From JASHPR01 sp963749145 (GTDB taxonomy: Bacteria > Actinomycetota > Actinomycetes > Streptosporangiales > Streptosporangiaceae), in the NCBI GenBank assembly GCA_963749145.1, contig CAVVLN010000004.1, forward strand, positions 62,001-126,000: a DNA stretch of 64,000 nucleotides, in the 5' to 3' direction. Both the position numbers and the translations under genes were made by a program. Below the pieces are notes generated by a model. That model saw only the letters and a list, made by a program, of their open reading frames with translations. It had not been told where the DNA came from and did not search any database. This document shows positions 34,400-43,078 of this stretch, piece after piece (the first letter of the stretch is position 1; every line of letters begins with the position of its first letter).

Positions 34400-34911
34400 G
34401 TGTTCATCACCCGCCGCCGGGCCGGGCCGCGGCCGCACACCGAGCAGATCAGGCGGCTGGCCCGGGGCCTAGCGGGCGGCGATGCCCTGGTGCTGTTCCC
34501 CGAGGGCGGGAACTGGACCCCGGCGCGGTGGCACCGGCGCATCCGCCGGCTCGAGCAGGCGGGCCTGCCGATCTGGCCGCCCGCGCCCGGCAGATGCCCA
34601 ATGTCCTCGCGCCCCGGGCGGGCGGGGCGCTGGCGGCCATCGCCGCCTGCCCCCGGGCCGACGTGATCTTCGTCGCCCACGCCGGCCTGGACCGGCTGGT
34701 CAGCGTGGGTGACGTCTGGCGCAGCCTGCCGATGGAGGAGAACGTGCGGGCCACGTGGTGGCGGGTGCCAGCCGGGGAGGTCCCGCGCTCGGGGGATCAC
34801 CAGGCCCGGGAGAACTGGCTCTACGATTGGTGGCAGCGCATCGACGCGTGGATCTCGCTGAACCGCCCCGGCGGCGCCGAAGATGAGCGGACTCCGGCCC
34901 GTCGCGGTTGA
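34400..34911 (+). pseudogene. 1-acylglycerol-3-phosphate acyltransferase-like gene, 5' truncated and frame-broken
   Basis: The sequence picks up in the middle of a PlsC-type acyltransferase: VFITRRRAGPRPHTEQIRRL and DALVLFPEGGNWTPARW, the latter containing the FPEG block that binds the glycerol phosphate. The upstream HxxxxD catalytic motif and about 100 residues are missing. At about 34567 one base is lost; the other frame continues LAARARQMPNVLAPRAGG, RADVIFVAHAGLDRLVSVGD and YDWWQRIDAWI to a stop at 34911. Without the catalytic His it cannot be active. Confidence 0.75.
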
Positions 34912-34976
34912 CGAAAGCTATACAGTGCCCTGGTGAAATGCCGGGCTATAGGTCGCTATCGTAGGCGCTCGGAGCA

Positions 34977-36221
34977 GTGATCACTAACGACGAGAGACCG
35001 GGTGCTGGAGTGGCGCTGCCGCGCGACGCTTCATTCGAACGCGATGTGGTGGTCATCGGGGGCTGCGGCCACGTGGGCCTGCCACTGGCGATAGCGTTCG
35101 CCGACCGGGGGGCGACGGTCGCCGTCTATGACATCAACCCGGCCGCGGTCGGCGATGTCGGCCGCGCCCGCATGCCCTTCGACGAGCCGGGCGCCGGGCC
35201 GGTCCTGGAACGCGTCGTCGCGGAGGGCCGGCTGTGCGCCTCGGCGGACCCGGCGATCGTGGGCACCGCCGAGTACGTGATCGTGGTGATCGGCACCCCG
35301 GTCGACGAACACCTCAACCCCGACCAGCAGGCGATCACCCGGGCGCTGGAGGGGTGCGCGGAGCACCTGCGGGACGGGCAGATGCTGATCCTGCGCAGCA
35401 CCGTCTACCCGGGGGTCACCGCCCTGGTGGAACGGATGATCGCCCGGCTGGGCTACGCGATCGACGTGGCGTTCTGCCCGGAGCGGATCGCCGAGGGCAA
35501 GGCGATGACCGAGCTGTTCGAGCTCCCGCAGATCATCTCGGCCAGGAAGGACGCGGCCTTCGAGCGGGCGGGCGCCCTGTTCGGCTTGCTGACCGGCAGC
35601 CAGGTCCGGATGACCCCGGAGGAGGCTGAGCTGGCCAAGCTGTTCACCAACGCCTGGCGGTATATCAAGTTCGCTGCTGCGAATCAGCTGTACATGATCG
35701 CCAATGACCGGGGGCTGGATTTTGAGCGGATCCGGCAGGGCCTGATGGTGGATTACCCGCGGGCGGCTGACCTGCCGGCGGCGGGGTTCGCGGCGGGCCC
35801 GTGCCTGCTGAAGGACACGATGCAGCTGGCGGCGTTCAACAACAACAACTTCGCGATCGGGCATACCGCGATGGCGATCAACGAGGGCCTGCCGCTGTAT
35901 GTGGTCGACCGGCTCAAGCGGCGCTACGACCTGGCGTCGATGGCGGTCGGCATCCTGGGCATGGCATTCAAGGGGGGATCGGACGATATCCGCTCCAGCC
36001 TGGCCTACAAGCTGAAGGGCATCCTCACCTTCGTCACCTCCACGGTGTACTGCACCGATCCGCATGTCACCGCCGACGCCTCGCTGCTGCCGCTGGAGGA
36101 CGTGATCGCGAAGTCGGACCTGCTGATCATCGCCGCGCCGCACCCCGAGTACGCCGGGCTGGCCACCGACAAGCCCATCGTGGACATCTGGAACATCCGG
36201 GGCGGGGGCGTGCAGGCCTGA
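34977..36221 (+). CDS. Nucleotide-sugar dehydrogenase (UDP-glucose/UDP-ManNAc dehydrogenase family)
   Basis: A 414-residue NAD-dependent enzyme that oxidises C6 of a UDP- or GDP-sugar to a uronate. VVVIGGCGHVGLPLAIAFAD (about 24-43) is the Rossmann loop; VIVVIGTPVDEHLNPD (about 101) and ILRSTVYPGVT (about 140) are family blocks; AFCPERIAEGKAM (about 165) follows; AAGPCLLKDTMQL (about 276) carries the catalytic Cys and Lys; GILGMAFKGGSDDIRSS (about 322) starts the UDP-binding C-domain. The stop overlaps the next gene (TGATG). It heads a three-gene glycan operon. The exact sugar is not resolved. Confidence 0.9.
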   Translation: MITNDERPGAGVALPRDASFERDVVVIGGCGHVGLPLAIAFADRGATVAVYDINPAAVGDVGRARMPFDEPGAGPVLERVVAEGRLCASADPAIVGTAEYVIVVIGTPVDEHLNPDQQAITRALEGCAEHLRDGQMLILRSTVYPGVTALVERMIARLGYAIDVAFCPERIAEGKAMTELFELPQIISARKDAAFERAGALFGLLTGSQVRMTPEEAELAKLFTNAWRYIKFAAANQLYMIANDRGLDFERIRQGLMVDYPRAADLPAAGFAAGPCLLKDTMQLAAFNNNNFAIGHTAMAINEGLPLYVVDRLKRRYDLASMAVGILGMAFKGGSDDIRSSLAYKLKGILTFVTSTVYCTDPHVTADASLLPLEDVIAKSDLLIIAAPHPEYAGLATDKPIVDIWNIRGGGVQA

Positions 36222-37060
36222 TGGCCAGGAACCGGTCCGCGGGCCGCGCCGCCGCCGCCGACCTCGTCCGGCGCTCCCGGGTCATCGACGCGACCGCGCT
36301 GCGGGTCTCGGTGGTGATCCCGGCTTACAACGAGGGCGAGGGCATCGTCGCGGTGCTGGAGCGGCTGTTCGAGGCGGTCTTGCTGCCGTGCGAGGTGCTG
36401 GTGGTGGTCGATGATCCGGCCGACAGCACCCGGCCGGTGGTGGCGCGGCTGGCTGAGCGGGAGCCGCGGCTGCGCTGCCTGGTCAACACCTATGGCCGGG
36501 GCCCGGCGAACGCGATCCGGTACGGCATCGATCACGCCACGACGCCGGTGGCGGTGGTCACGATGGCCGACGGGTGTGATGACGTGCGGCAGATCGATGA
36601 CCTGGTCCGGCTGGTGGAGCGGGGGGTGGCGGTGGCGGCGGCGTCGCGGTACATGGCGGGCGGGCAGAAGGTGGGCGGGCCGCTGGCCAAGGGGATGATG
36701 TCGGCGGCGGCGGGGCGCAGCTTGCGGCTGCTGGCCCGGGTCGGCACCCGGGATGCCACCAACTCGTTCAAGGCCTACTCGACCGCGTTCGTGCGGGCGG
36801 TCGGCATCGACAGCCGGGACGGTTTCGAGATCGGCATCGAGCTGACCGCCAAGGCGAGGCGGCTGCGGCTGCCGATCGCCGAGATCCCCACGATCTGGCT
36901 GGACCGCCAGCAGGGCCTGTCGAACTTCCAGACCGCGGCGTGGCTGCCCAAGTACCTGCGCTGGTACCGTTTCGCGTTCGGCCCGCGGCTCGGCCTGGAC
37001 GAGCTCCGGGACCGGCCCCAGGCCCGTTCCCCGGCCGGCTCCCAGCGAAAGGCACGGTGA
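36221..37060 (+). CDS. GT2 glycosyltransferase
   Basis: A 279-residue family 2 glycosyltransferase. VSVVIPAYNEGEGIVAVLER (about 29-48) starts the nucleotide-binding domain, VLVVVDDPADSTRP and VVTMADGCDDVRQIDDLV (about 109) hold the acidic metal-binding residues, and GRSLRLLARVGTRDATNSFK (about 167) is the acceptor region. No membrane helix follows. It lies between the sugar dehydrogenase and the epimerase with a one-base overlap on one side and a one-base gap on the other, so it is co-translated and probably transfers a uronate or its product. Confidence 0.88.
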   Translation: MARNRSAGRAAAADLVRRSRVIDATALRVSVVIPAYNEGEGIVAVLERLFEAVLLPCEVLVVVDDPADSTRPVVARLAEREPRLRCLVNTYGRGPANAIRYGIDHATTPVAVVTMADGCDDVRQIDDLVRLVERGVAVAAASRYMAGGQKVGGPLAKGMMSAAAGRSLRLLARVGTRDATNSFKAYSTAFVRAVGIDSRDGFEIGIELTAKARRLRLPIAEIPTIWLDRQQGLSNFQTAAWLPKYLRWYRFAFGPRLGLDELRDRPQARSPAGSQRKAR

Positions 37061-37061
37061 C

Positions 37062-38087
37062 GTGGACAAGGTGCTGGTCAGCGGCGCCTCGGGATTCATC
37101 AGCGGCTACCTGGTCGCGGAACTGCTCGCGCGCGGGTACCAGGTCACCGGGGTGGACAACTTCTCCAAGTACGGCCAGGTCAGCAAGTCCTACGACGATC
37201 ACCCGCACTATCGGCTGGTCGAGGGCGACGCGCGCGACGGCGGGCTGATGACCCGGCTGCTGGCCGGCTGCGACCACTTCGTCGCGGGCGCGGCGATGAT
37301 CGGGGGGATCTCCTACTTCCACACCTACGCCTACGACCTGCTGGCGGCCAACGAGCGGATCATCGCCGCCTCCTGCGACGCGGCGATCGAGGCGCACCGG
37401 GCCGGGCGGCTGCGCAAGGTCACCTACGTCTCCTCGTCGATGGTGTTCGAGGCCGCCGATTCCTGGCCGTCGTATGAGGGGCAGGAGCTCCAGGTACCGC
37501 CGCCGCGGTCGTCGTACGGTTTCCAGAAGCTGGCCGTGGAGTACTTCGCCCGCGCCGCCTATGAGCAGTACCGGCTGCCGTACACGATCGTGCGGCCGTT
37601 CAACTGCGTCGGCATCGGGGAGAGCCGGGCGGCCGGGGACGAGCAGATCATGTCCGGGAACGTGCGGCTGGCCATGAGCCACGTGGTCCCCGACCTGGTC
37701 CAGAAAGTCCTCAAGGGCCAGGACCCGCTGCACATCCTGGGCGACGGCACCCAGGTCCGCCACTACACCTACGGCGGCGACCTGGCCCGCGGCATCGCCG
37801 CCACCCTGGAGCACCCCGGCGCGCTGAACGAGGACTTCAACCTGTCCACCGCCGAATCCACCACCGTGCTGGAACTGGCCGCCCTGATCTGGGCGAAGAT
37901 CCACGGCGCCGGGGTGCCGCTGCGGATCATCCGCGACGACCCGTTCACCCACGACGTGCAGCGCCGGGTCCCCGCCACCGGGAAAGCCAAACAGATCCTG
38001 GGCTTCGAGGCCACCACCCCGCTGCCCGCCATGCTGGACGAGGTCATCCCCTGGATCCGTCAGGCCATCGACACCGGCCTGCTCTGA
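37062..38087 (+). CDS. NAD-dependent nucleotide-sugar epimerase/dehydratase (extended SDR)
   Basis: A 341-residue extended SDR protein. VLVSGASGFISGYLVAELLA (about 4-23) binds NAD, VTYVSSSMVFEAADSWPS (about 126) supplies the Ser, and RSSYGFQKLAVEYFARAAY (about 148) the catalytic YxxxK (Tyr-Gly-Phe-Gln-Lys). TIVRPFNCVGIGE and GDGTQVRHYTYGGDLARG are typical late blocks. It probably epimerises or dehydrates a UDP-sugar. GTG at 37062 lies one base after the previous stop. It is the last gene of the operon and converges on the S53 peptidase gene. Confidence 0.87.
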   Translation: MDKVLVSGASGFISGYLVAELLARGYQVTGVDNFSKYGQVSKSYDDHPHYRLVEGDARDGGLMTRLLAGCDHFVAGAAMIGGISYFHTYAYDLLAANERIIAASCDAAIEAHRAGRLRKVTYVSSSMVFEAADSWPSYEGQELQVPPPRSSYGFQKLAVEYFARAAYEQYRLPYTIVRPFNCVGIGESRAAGDEQIMSGNVRLAMSHVVPDLVQKVLKGQDPLHILGDGTQVRHYTYGGDLARGIAATLEHPGALNEDFNLSTAESTTVLELAALIWAKIHGAGVPLRIIRDDPFTHDVQRRVPATGKAKQILGFEATTPLPAMLDEVIPWIRQAIDTGLL

Positions 38088-38099
38088 CTGGTCGGGCCG

Positions 38100-39440
38100 T
38101 CATCCTGAACGCCCGGACGCGTAGCGCGCGAGCAGCGGGACGAGGACCTGGGCGTCGGGGCTGCCCCAGCCGGTGACCGGGTCCCAGCCGGGCCCGGCCT
38201 CGTAGCCGACGAAGACGCCGGTGGACCACAGCACCGAGTTGTCCCCGGTGACCACGTCGTGGAAGGCCCGGTGATAGGCGGGGCCGCGGGCGATGGCATA
38301 GATGGCCGGGTTGACGAAGCCCAGGGGCCGGCCGGCCTCCTGGTCGGCCAGGGCGATCACGGCCGCCCACAGCGGGGTCGCGGCGCTGGTGCCCTGGGCC
38401 GGGATCAGGACGCCGCCGGTGAACGTCAGCGCCATGGCCGTCGTCGAGTCGGCGTTGGCGGCCACGTCGGGGACGCCGCGCATGGCGCCGATGCCGGCGA
38501 TGCCGTCCTGATATGAGGGCCGGCCGAACCGGGAACTGTAACCTCCCGCGGAGACGTCGGTGTCCTGGTTCCAGGCCATCTCGCCCTGGTAGGCGCCGGT
38601 CTGGAAGCTGGCGCTCAGGGCGGTGCCGCCGACCCCGAGCACCAGCGGGTCGGAGGCCGGCAGGCTGACCTGCCGGGGCGGGCCCTTGTCGCTGATCGCG
38701 CCGGTGTCCCCGGAGGAGGCGACGACCGTGACATGGCGGCCGGCGGCCTGCTGCAGCGCCGCGTGGATGCTGGCCACCTCAGCGCGGGTGAAGAAGGTCT
38801 CGCCCGCGCTGCCGCTGACCGAGACCACCGCGGCGCCCTGGGCGATGGCCGCCCGCACCACGCCGGTCACGGCCGCGGTGAAGCCCGCCGCGCTGGCGGT
38901 GGCATCGGCCGGGACCAGGACCACGTCGAGGGTGGCGCCGGGCGCGATCGCGTGGACCATCTCGGTGTCCTCGACCTCCTCGGTGCCCGCGACGTAGGGC
39001 GCGCCGGCCCCGGCGAGGGTGGTCGTGACCTTCAGCCTGGCCGGGGGCAGGCCGAATTTGCTGTCGAACGCGGCCAGGTCCCGGCGGATGTCGGTGAAGT
39101 TGGCGCCCGGGGGGTTGGCCAGTTCGGGCATCACCACGGTCTCGCCGCGGCCGGTGATCCCGCTGCTGAGCAGCGGCGCCACGCCGTAGGCCACCCGGTA
39201 CTGGGCCGGGCTGTAGCACCGGATGATGTAGTCCGGCGGCCCGCACGACAGGGGCGCAGTCACTGCGCCGTTGTCGGCCCGGGCCGGCCGGGCGGATGCG
39301 GCCGGCCCGGCCGCGGCGGTCAGGTATGCCGCCACGGTCGCCGCCGCTGCCGCCGCGGCCAGCCAGGCCCACCACTGTGACCTGCGCATTAAACTCTTCG
39401 AGGCGTGCCGTAGCGGCGATGCGTTCCCGTTCGCGGGCAT
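38100..39440 (-). CDS. Secreted S53 (sedolisin/kumamolisin-type) serine-carboxyl peptidase
   Basis: A 446-residue exported protease. ATG at 39440 has GGGAGGAAT upstream. A signal segment (WWAWLAAAAAAATVAAYLTA, about 23-42) is followed at once by the mature-type sequence CGPPDYIIRCYSPAQYRVAY; the large N-terminal prodomain usual in sedolisins is absent. EEVEDTEMVHAIAPGA (about 155) supplies the E-x3-D pair, VVASSGDTGAISDKGP (about 235) the oxyanion Asp, and IPAQGTSAATPLWAAVIAL (about 355) the catalytic Ser. DVVTGDN and GYEAGPGWDPVTGWGSPDAQ form the C-terminal calcium site. It lies downstream of the ABC exporter genes on the same strand. Confidence 0.92.
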   Translation of the reverse strand: MPANGNASPLRHASKSLMRRSQWWAWLAAAAAAATVAAYLTAAAGPAASARPARADNGAVTAPLSCGPPDYIIRCYSPAQYRVAYGVAPLLSSGITGRGETVVMPELANPPGANFTDIRRDLAAFDSKFGLPPARLKVTTTLAGAGAPYVAGTEEVEDTEMVHAIAPGATLDVVLVPADATASAAGFTAAVTGVVRAAIAQGAAVVSVSGSAGETFFTRAEVASIHAALQQAAGRHVTVVASSGDTGAISDKGPPRQVSLPASDPLVLGVGGTALSASFQTGAYQGEMAWNQDTDVSAGGYSSRFGRPSYQDGIAGIGAMRGVPDVAANADSTTAMALTFTGGVLIPAQGTSAATPLWAAVIALADQEAGRPLGFVNPAIYAIARGPAYHRAFHDVVTGDNSVLWSTGVFVGYEAGPGWDPVTGWGSPDAQVLVPLLARYASGRSG

Positions 39441-39523
39441 GGCGATTCCTCCCGTTGGACGTTGATCTTGTATCCCGTGTGATGGGCCGCGCGGCGGGGT
39501 ATGCGGCGGGTGCGCCGCGGACG

Positions 39524-40333
39524 TCAGGCGTCGCGCAAGCGGAGCAGGAGGCCGCCGAGCAGCAGCGCCCCGGCGGCCCACAGGGCCAGGACGCCGAGCC
39601 CCGGCCAGGGCCCGATCGGCAGGCTCTTCAGGTCCCTGGTGGCCTGGATGGCCATTCCGGCGTTCATCGGGCCCCACTGCTCGAAGCGGCGCTCCCAGCG
39701 CGGGTCCAGGACCCCGAGCTGGACAAACAGCGGCACGATGTAGAGCAGGCCGAGCAGGAGCGCGATCGACGCGCCGGAGTCGCGCACCGCGGTGGCCAGG
39801 CCCAGGCTGAGCAGCGCGACCAGGGCCAGGTACAGCACCGAGCCGGCCGCGGCGCGCAGCGTCGATCCGGCGCTCAGCGACAGCACCTCGGAGCCGCCTG
39901 CGCCGGTGAACCCGTTGCCGGGCAGGATGTACCGTCCGGCTATCAGCGACCACGCCACGGCGAAGGCCCCCGCGGCCAGCACCACGCCGGTGAGCACGAT
40001 CGCCTTGGCGGCCAGGGCGGTGGTCCGGCGCGGCACGGCGGTGAGCGTGATCCGGATCATGCCGCTGCTGTACTCCCCGGTCATCATCAGCACAGCGAGG
40101 ACGGCGACGACGGCCTGGCTGACCAGGACCCCGGTGAGGCTGAGTTTGGTGGTGTCGTAGCTGCACGAGGCCGGGCACTTCGTCACCACGGTCTCCAGGA
40201 CGCTGAAGCCCACGGTCACGACGATCACGGTGAGCAGCAGCCACCCGGTGCTGGACACCGTGCGCAGCTTGGTCCACTCCGCGTGCACCGCCTCCCGCAG
40301 CGCCCCGCCTTCGGCCCGCAGGGCCTGGGTCAT
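39524..40333 (-). CDS. ABC-2 type transporter permease
   Basis: A 269-residue membrane subunit with about six helices, beginning ALREAVHAEWTKLRTVSS, the cytoplasmic entry sequence typical of these actinomycete permeases. GEYSSGMIRITLTAVPRR (about 84) is the conserved coupling-helix segment. I chose the ATG at 40333, which has GGAGGA upstream; a GTG overlapping the previous stop is an alternative. It is the third gene of an exporter operon and pairs with the permease upstream. The exported compound is unknown. Confidence 0.86.
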   Translation of the reverse strand: MTQALRAEGGALREAVHAEWTKLRTVSSTGWLLLTVIVVTVGFSVLETVVTKCPASCSYDTTKLSLTGVLVSQAVVAVLAVLMMTGEYSSGMIRITLTAVPRRTTALAAKAIVLTGVVLAAGAFAVAWSLIAGRYILPGNGFTGAGGSEVLSLSAGSTLRAAAGSVLYLALVALLSLGLATAVRDSGASIALLLGLLYIVPLFVQLGVLDPRWERRFEQWGPMNAGMAIQATRDLKSLPIGPWPGLGVLALWAAGALLLGGLLLRLRDA

Positions 40334-40377
40334 CCCGTGTCCTCCGCGCGCCGGGCGCCGCGCCGGCGCCAGCGTGC

Positions 40378-41994
40378 TCACGCGTCCCTCCGGCGCAGCA
40401 CGTAGACAGCGAGGCCGAGTGCGGCGACCGCCCAGACGCACGCCACCAAGAACCCGTTCCACGGCGCCAGCGGGAAGCAGCCGTTGTACGGCTCGCAGGT
40501 GTGCATCACCTGCGAGTACTGCGGCGTGCCCGCCTGCAGGCCGAACGCGGCCGCCGGGGTCAGCCGCAGCAGCCAGTCGGCGGGGACCTGGGGCAGGATC
40601 GTGCCGAGTATCACCGGGACGATCATCAGACCGACCACGGCGGTGATCGCCCCGGCGCTGCGCCGCAGCACGGCGCCCGCCGACAGGGCCAGGATGGCGG
40701 CCACCGCCAGCAGCCCGGCGGTGCCCACGACGATCTGCAGGCCGTGCCCGCTGGTGAGCCCCCAGACCGGGAACACCGACGACGCCCAGCCGCCCGAGTG
40801 CAGCTTGCGCTCGGCGATCGCCAGCGCGATCGCGGTCCCGGCCAGCCCGGCCACGAACGTGACCGCCCCGATGACGATGGCCTTGGCGGCCAGCACCCGG
40901 CCCCGGCGCGGGCTGGCCGCGAACGTGGTCCGGATCAGGCCCCGCCGGTACTCGGCGGTGATGAATATCGCGCCCAGCGCGATGACCGCGAGCAGGCCGA
41001 CGGCCGAGCCCTTGAGGACCGTCCCGAGCGGGTCGATGTCGGTCACGTACGGCGCGATGTCGCCGCCGCGGGCGGACAGCGTGAACCTGCCGCCCGCCTG
41101 GGTGAAGTGGTACGGCGGCGGGCCACTATGCACCTTCGTGCATCCGAGCGACGTGCAGATCACCGCGCCGGCCGGCCCGGAAGGACCCGTCCCGAAGCCT
41201 ATGTGGCTGGCGGTCCAGGTCTCGCCCGGCCGCCCGCCCACCAGGCTGACGTGGTCGAAGGTGGCCGTGATGTGAGTGTCAATGGGGGCCAGGTCGTTGT
41301 TGGCGAAGCCCTGGCCGCCCTGCACGTATTGCGGCGAGGCCGCGAAGAACCCGGCCTGCGCCGTGGACGGGAGCCCGGCCAGGGTGGCGGTGCCGATCTC
41401 GGTCCAGTGCGTGCCGTCCGTGGAGTCGTAGCCGGTGACCGTGTCGCCGGACCGGGTCAGCCGCAGCCACCGCGGCGAGGCGGCGGACGGGGTGCCGGGC
41501 AGGCCGGCGATGTCGTGGGTGAAGTCGTACTGCATCCGCACCCCGTGGCCGGGAGTGGCCATGACCGCGGCATACGCCGAGCCCGCCGTGGTGCTCGCCT
41601 TGATGATGATCCCGGCCTTCGCCCACGGCTGCGTGATGTTGGTGGATGTGCCCGGTCCCTGGCCCGCCAGTTCGCCGTCGGCCAGCGAGGTAATCCGCGC
41701 CGTGATGCCGCCGTTGCCGTCCAGCGGCTGGCGGGCGAAGTAGAAGCTGTCGGTGACCGCCACGCCGCCGGGGCCGATGGCGACGACCGGGTTGGCCCCG
41801 GGGTTCTGCTTCCCGTTGGCGGCGGACGCGATGAGCGCCACGGCCAGCGCGGTCAGCAGCGCGCCGGCGATCATGGCGATCACCCAGCCGCGCACGGTGC
41901 GGAACTTGGTCCACTCGGCCCGCAGCAGGTGCGGGAAGTCGTCGCGCCCGGGCTTCTGGACGGACCGGTACGGCGTGATCGTGCCGGTGCTCAT
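40378..41994 (-). CDS. ABC-2 type permease with a large extracytoplasmic DUF1349-like domain
   Basis: A 538-residue permease. After LLRAEWTKFRTVRGW and helix 1 (VIAMIAGALLTALAVALIAS, about 39-58) there is an exported insertion of about 240 residues instead of a short loop. It contains a concanavalin-like DUF1349 pattern: NITQPWAKAGIIIKASTTAG, ASPRWLRLTRSGDTVTGYDS, DGTHWTEIGTATLAGLP and AGFFAASP. The remaining helices include GAIFITAEYRRGLIRTTFAA, the coupling segment shared with the partner permease. ATG at 41994 overlaps the ATPase stop by four bases. The extra domain may bind a glycan or the exported ligand. Confidence 0.88.
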   Translation of the reverse strand: MSTGTITPYRSVQKPGRDDFPHLLRAEWTKFRTVRGWVIAMIAGALLTALAVALIASAANGKQNPGANPVVAIGPGGVAVTDSFYFARQPLDGNGGITARITSLADGELAGQGPGTSTNITQPWAKAGIIIKASTTAGSAYAAVMATPGHGVRMQYDFTHDIAGLPGTPSAASPRWLRLTRSGDTVTGYDSTDGTHWTEIGTATLAGLPSTAQAGFFAASPQYVQGGQGFANNDLAPIDTHITATFDHVSLVGGRPGETWTASHIGFGTGPSGPAGAVICTSLGCTKVHSGPPPYHFTQAGGRFTLSARGGDIAPYVTDIDPLGTVLKGSAVGLLAVIALGAIFITAEYRRGLIRTTFAASPRRGRVLAAKAIVIGAVTFVAGLAGTAIALAIAERKLHSGGWASSVFPVWGLTSGHGLQIVVGTAGLLAVAAILALSAGAVLRRSAGAITAVVGLMIVPVILGTILPQVPADWLLRLTPAAAFGLQAGTPQYSQVMHTCEPYNGCFPLAPWNGFLVACVWAVAALGLAVYVLRRRDA

Positions 41995-42962
41995 CGCGCG
42001 GCCTCCTCGGTGTTCGCGGTCTCCGCCGACGACACCCCGGCCGTCGCGGCGGGCACAGCGCGGAACTCGACCGCGTCGCGGGTGAGTTCCATGTACGCCT
42101 CCTCGAGCGTGGCGCGGTGCGCGGAGACCTCGGAGAACGGCACCCCGGCGCCGCCGAGCAGGGCCACGACCCGCTCGGCGGTCAGCCCCGAGACCGTCAG
42201 CGAGTCCCGGTCGCTGGCCGCCACCGTCGCGCCCGCGCGGGTCAGCGCGGCCGTCGCCTCGGACCAAGCGGTGGTGCGCAGCGACACCCGGTCGCCGGAG
42301 GCGGCCGCGATGAGGTCGGCCACGGTGGTGTCGGCGATGACCTTGCCGCGGCCGACGACCACCAGGTGGTCGGCGGAGCCTTCCAGCTCGGCCATCAGGT
42401 GACTGGACACCAGCACCGCGCGGCCCTCGTCGGCCAGCGACCGCAGGAACCCGCGCATCCACACGATGCCCTCGGGGTCCATGCCGTTGAACGGCTCGTC
42501 GAACATGAGCACCGGCGGGTCGCCGAGCAGGGCCGCGGCGATCCCCAGCCGCTGCCGCATGCCCAGCGAATAGCCGCCCGCCTTGCGCCGGATCACCTCC
42601 CCCAGGCCGGCCTGCTCGATCACCGCGTCGACCCGCCCGGTGCCCAGGCCCTGCGAGTGAGCCAGCCAGAGCAGGTGGTTGCGGGCGCTGCGGCTGGGCT
42701 GCAGCGCGGCCGCGTCCAGCAGCGACCCGACATGGCTCAGCGGGTGCCGCAGGCTCTGGTACCGCTTCCCGCCGATCAGCGCGCGGCCCTCGTCGGGCGC
42801 GTCCAGGCCGAGTATCACCCGCATCGTGGTGGACTTGCCCGCGCCATTGGGGCCGACGAACCCGGCGACCTGGCCCGGCTCGACGGTAAACGTCATGCCG
42901 TCCAGCGCCACGGTTGGCCCGAACCGCTTGCGCACTCCGCTGACTTCGATCGTTGCGTCCAT
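41991..42962 (-). CDS. ABC transporter ATP-binding protein
   Basis: A 323-residue ATPase of the antibiotic/daunorubicin export type. FVGPNGAGKSTTMRVILGLD (about 35-54) is Walker A, GGYSLGMRQRLGIAAALLGD (about 134) the signature, PPVLMFDEPFNGMDPEG (about 154) Walker B, and VLVSSHLMAELEG (about 186) the switch His. The C-terminal 90 residues form the usual accessory domain. It is the first gene of the operon and is divergent from the two-component system at 43079, whose regulator probably controls it. Confidence 0.94.
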   Translation of the reverse strand: MDATIEVSGVRKRFGPTVALDGMTFTVEPGQVAGFVGPNGAGKSTTMRVILGLDAPDEGRALIGGKRYQSLRHPLSHVGSLLDAAALQPSRSARNHLLWLAHSQGLGTGRVDAVIEQAGLGEVIRRKAGGYSLGMRQRLGIAAALLGDPPVLMFDEPFNGMDPEGIVWMRGFLRSLADEGRAVLVSSHLMAELEGSADHLVVVGRGKVIADTTVADLIAAASGDRVSLRTTAWSEATAALTRAGATVAASDRDSLTVSGLTAERVVALLGGAGVPFSEVSAHRATLEEAYMELTRDAVEFRAVPAATAGVSSAETANTEEAAR

Positions 42963-43078
42963 GCCAGCAACGGTAGGGATGGGGCGTCCGTCCCGTCGTC
43001 ACGCCGGCGAGCCGTCTTCGCCGCCGCTGGGGCGAGCGACATCGTTCCGGCTCATCCCCCGCACGAGGGACGCCAGTA

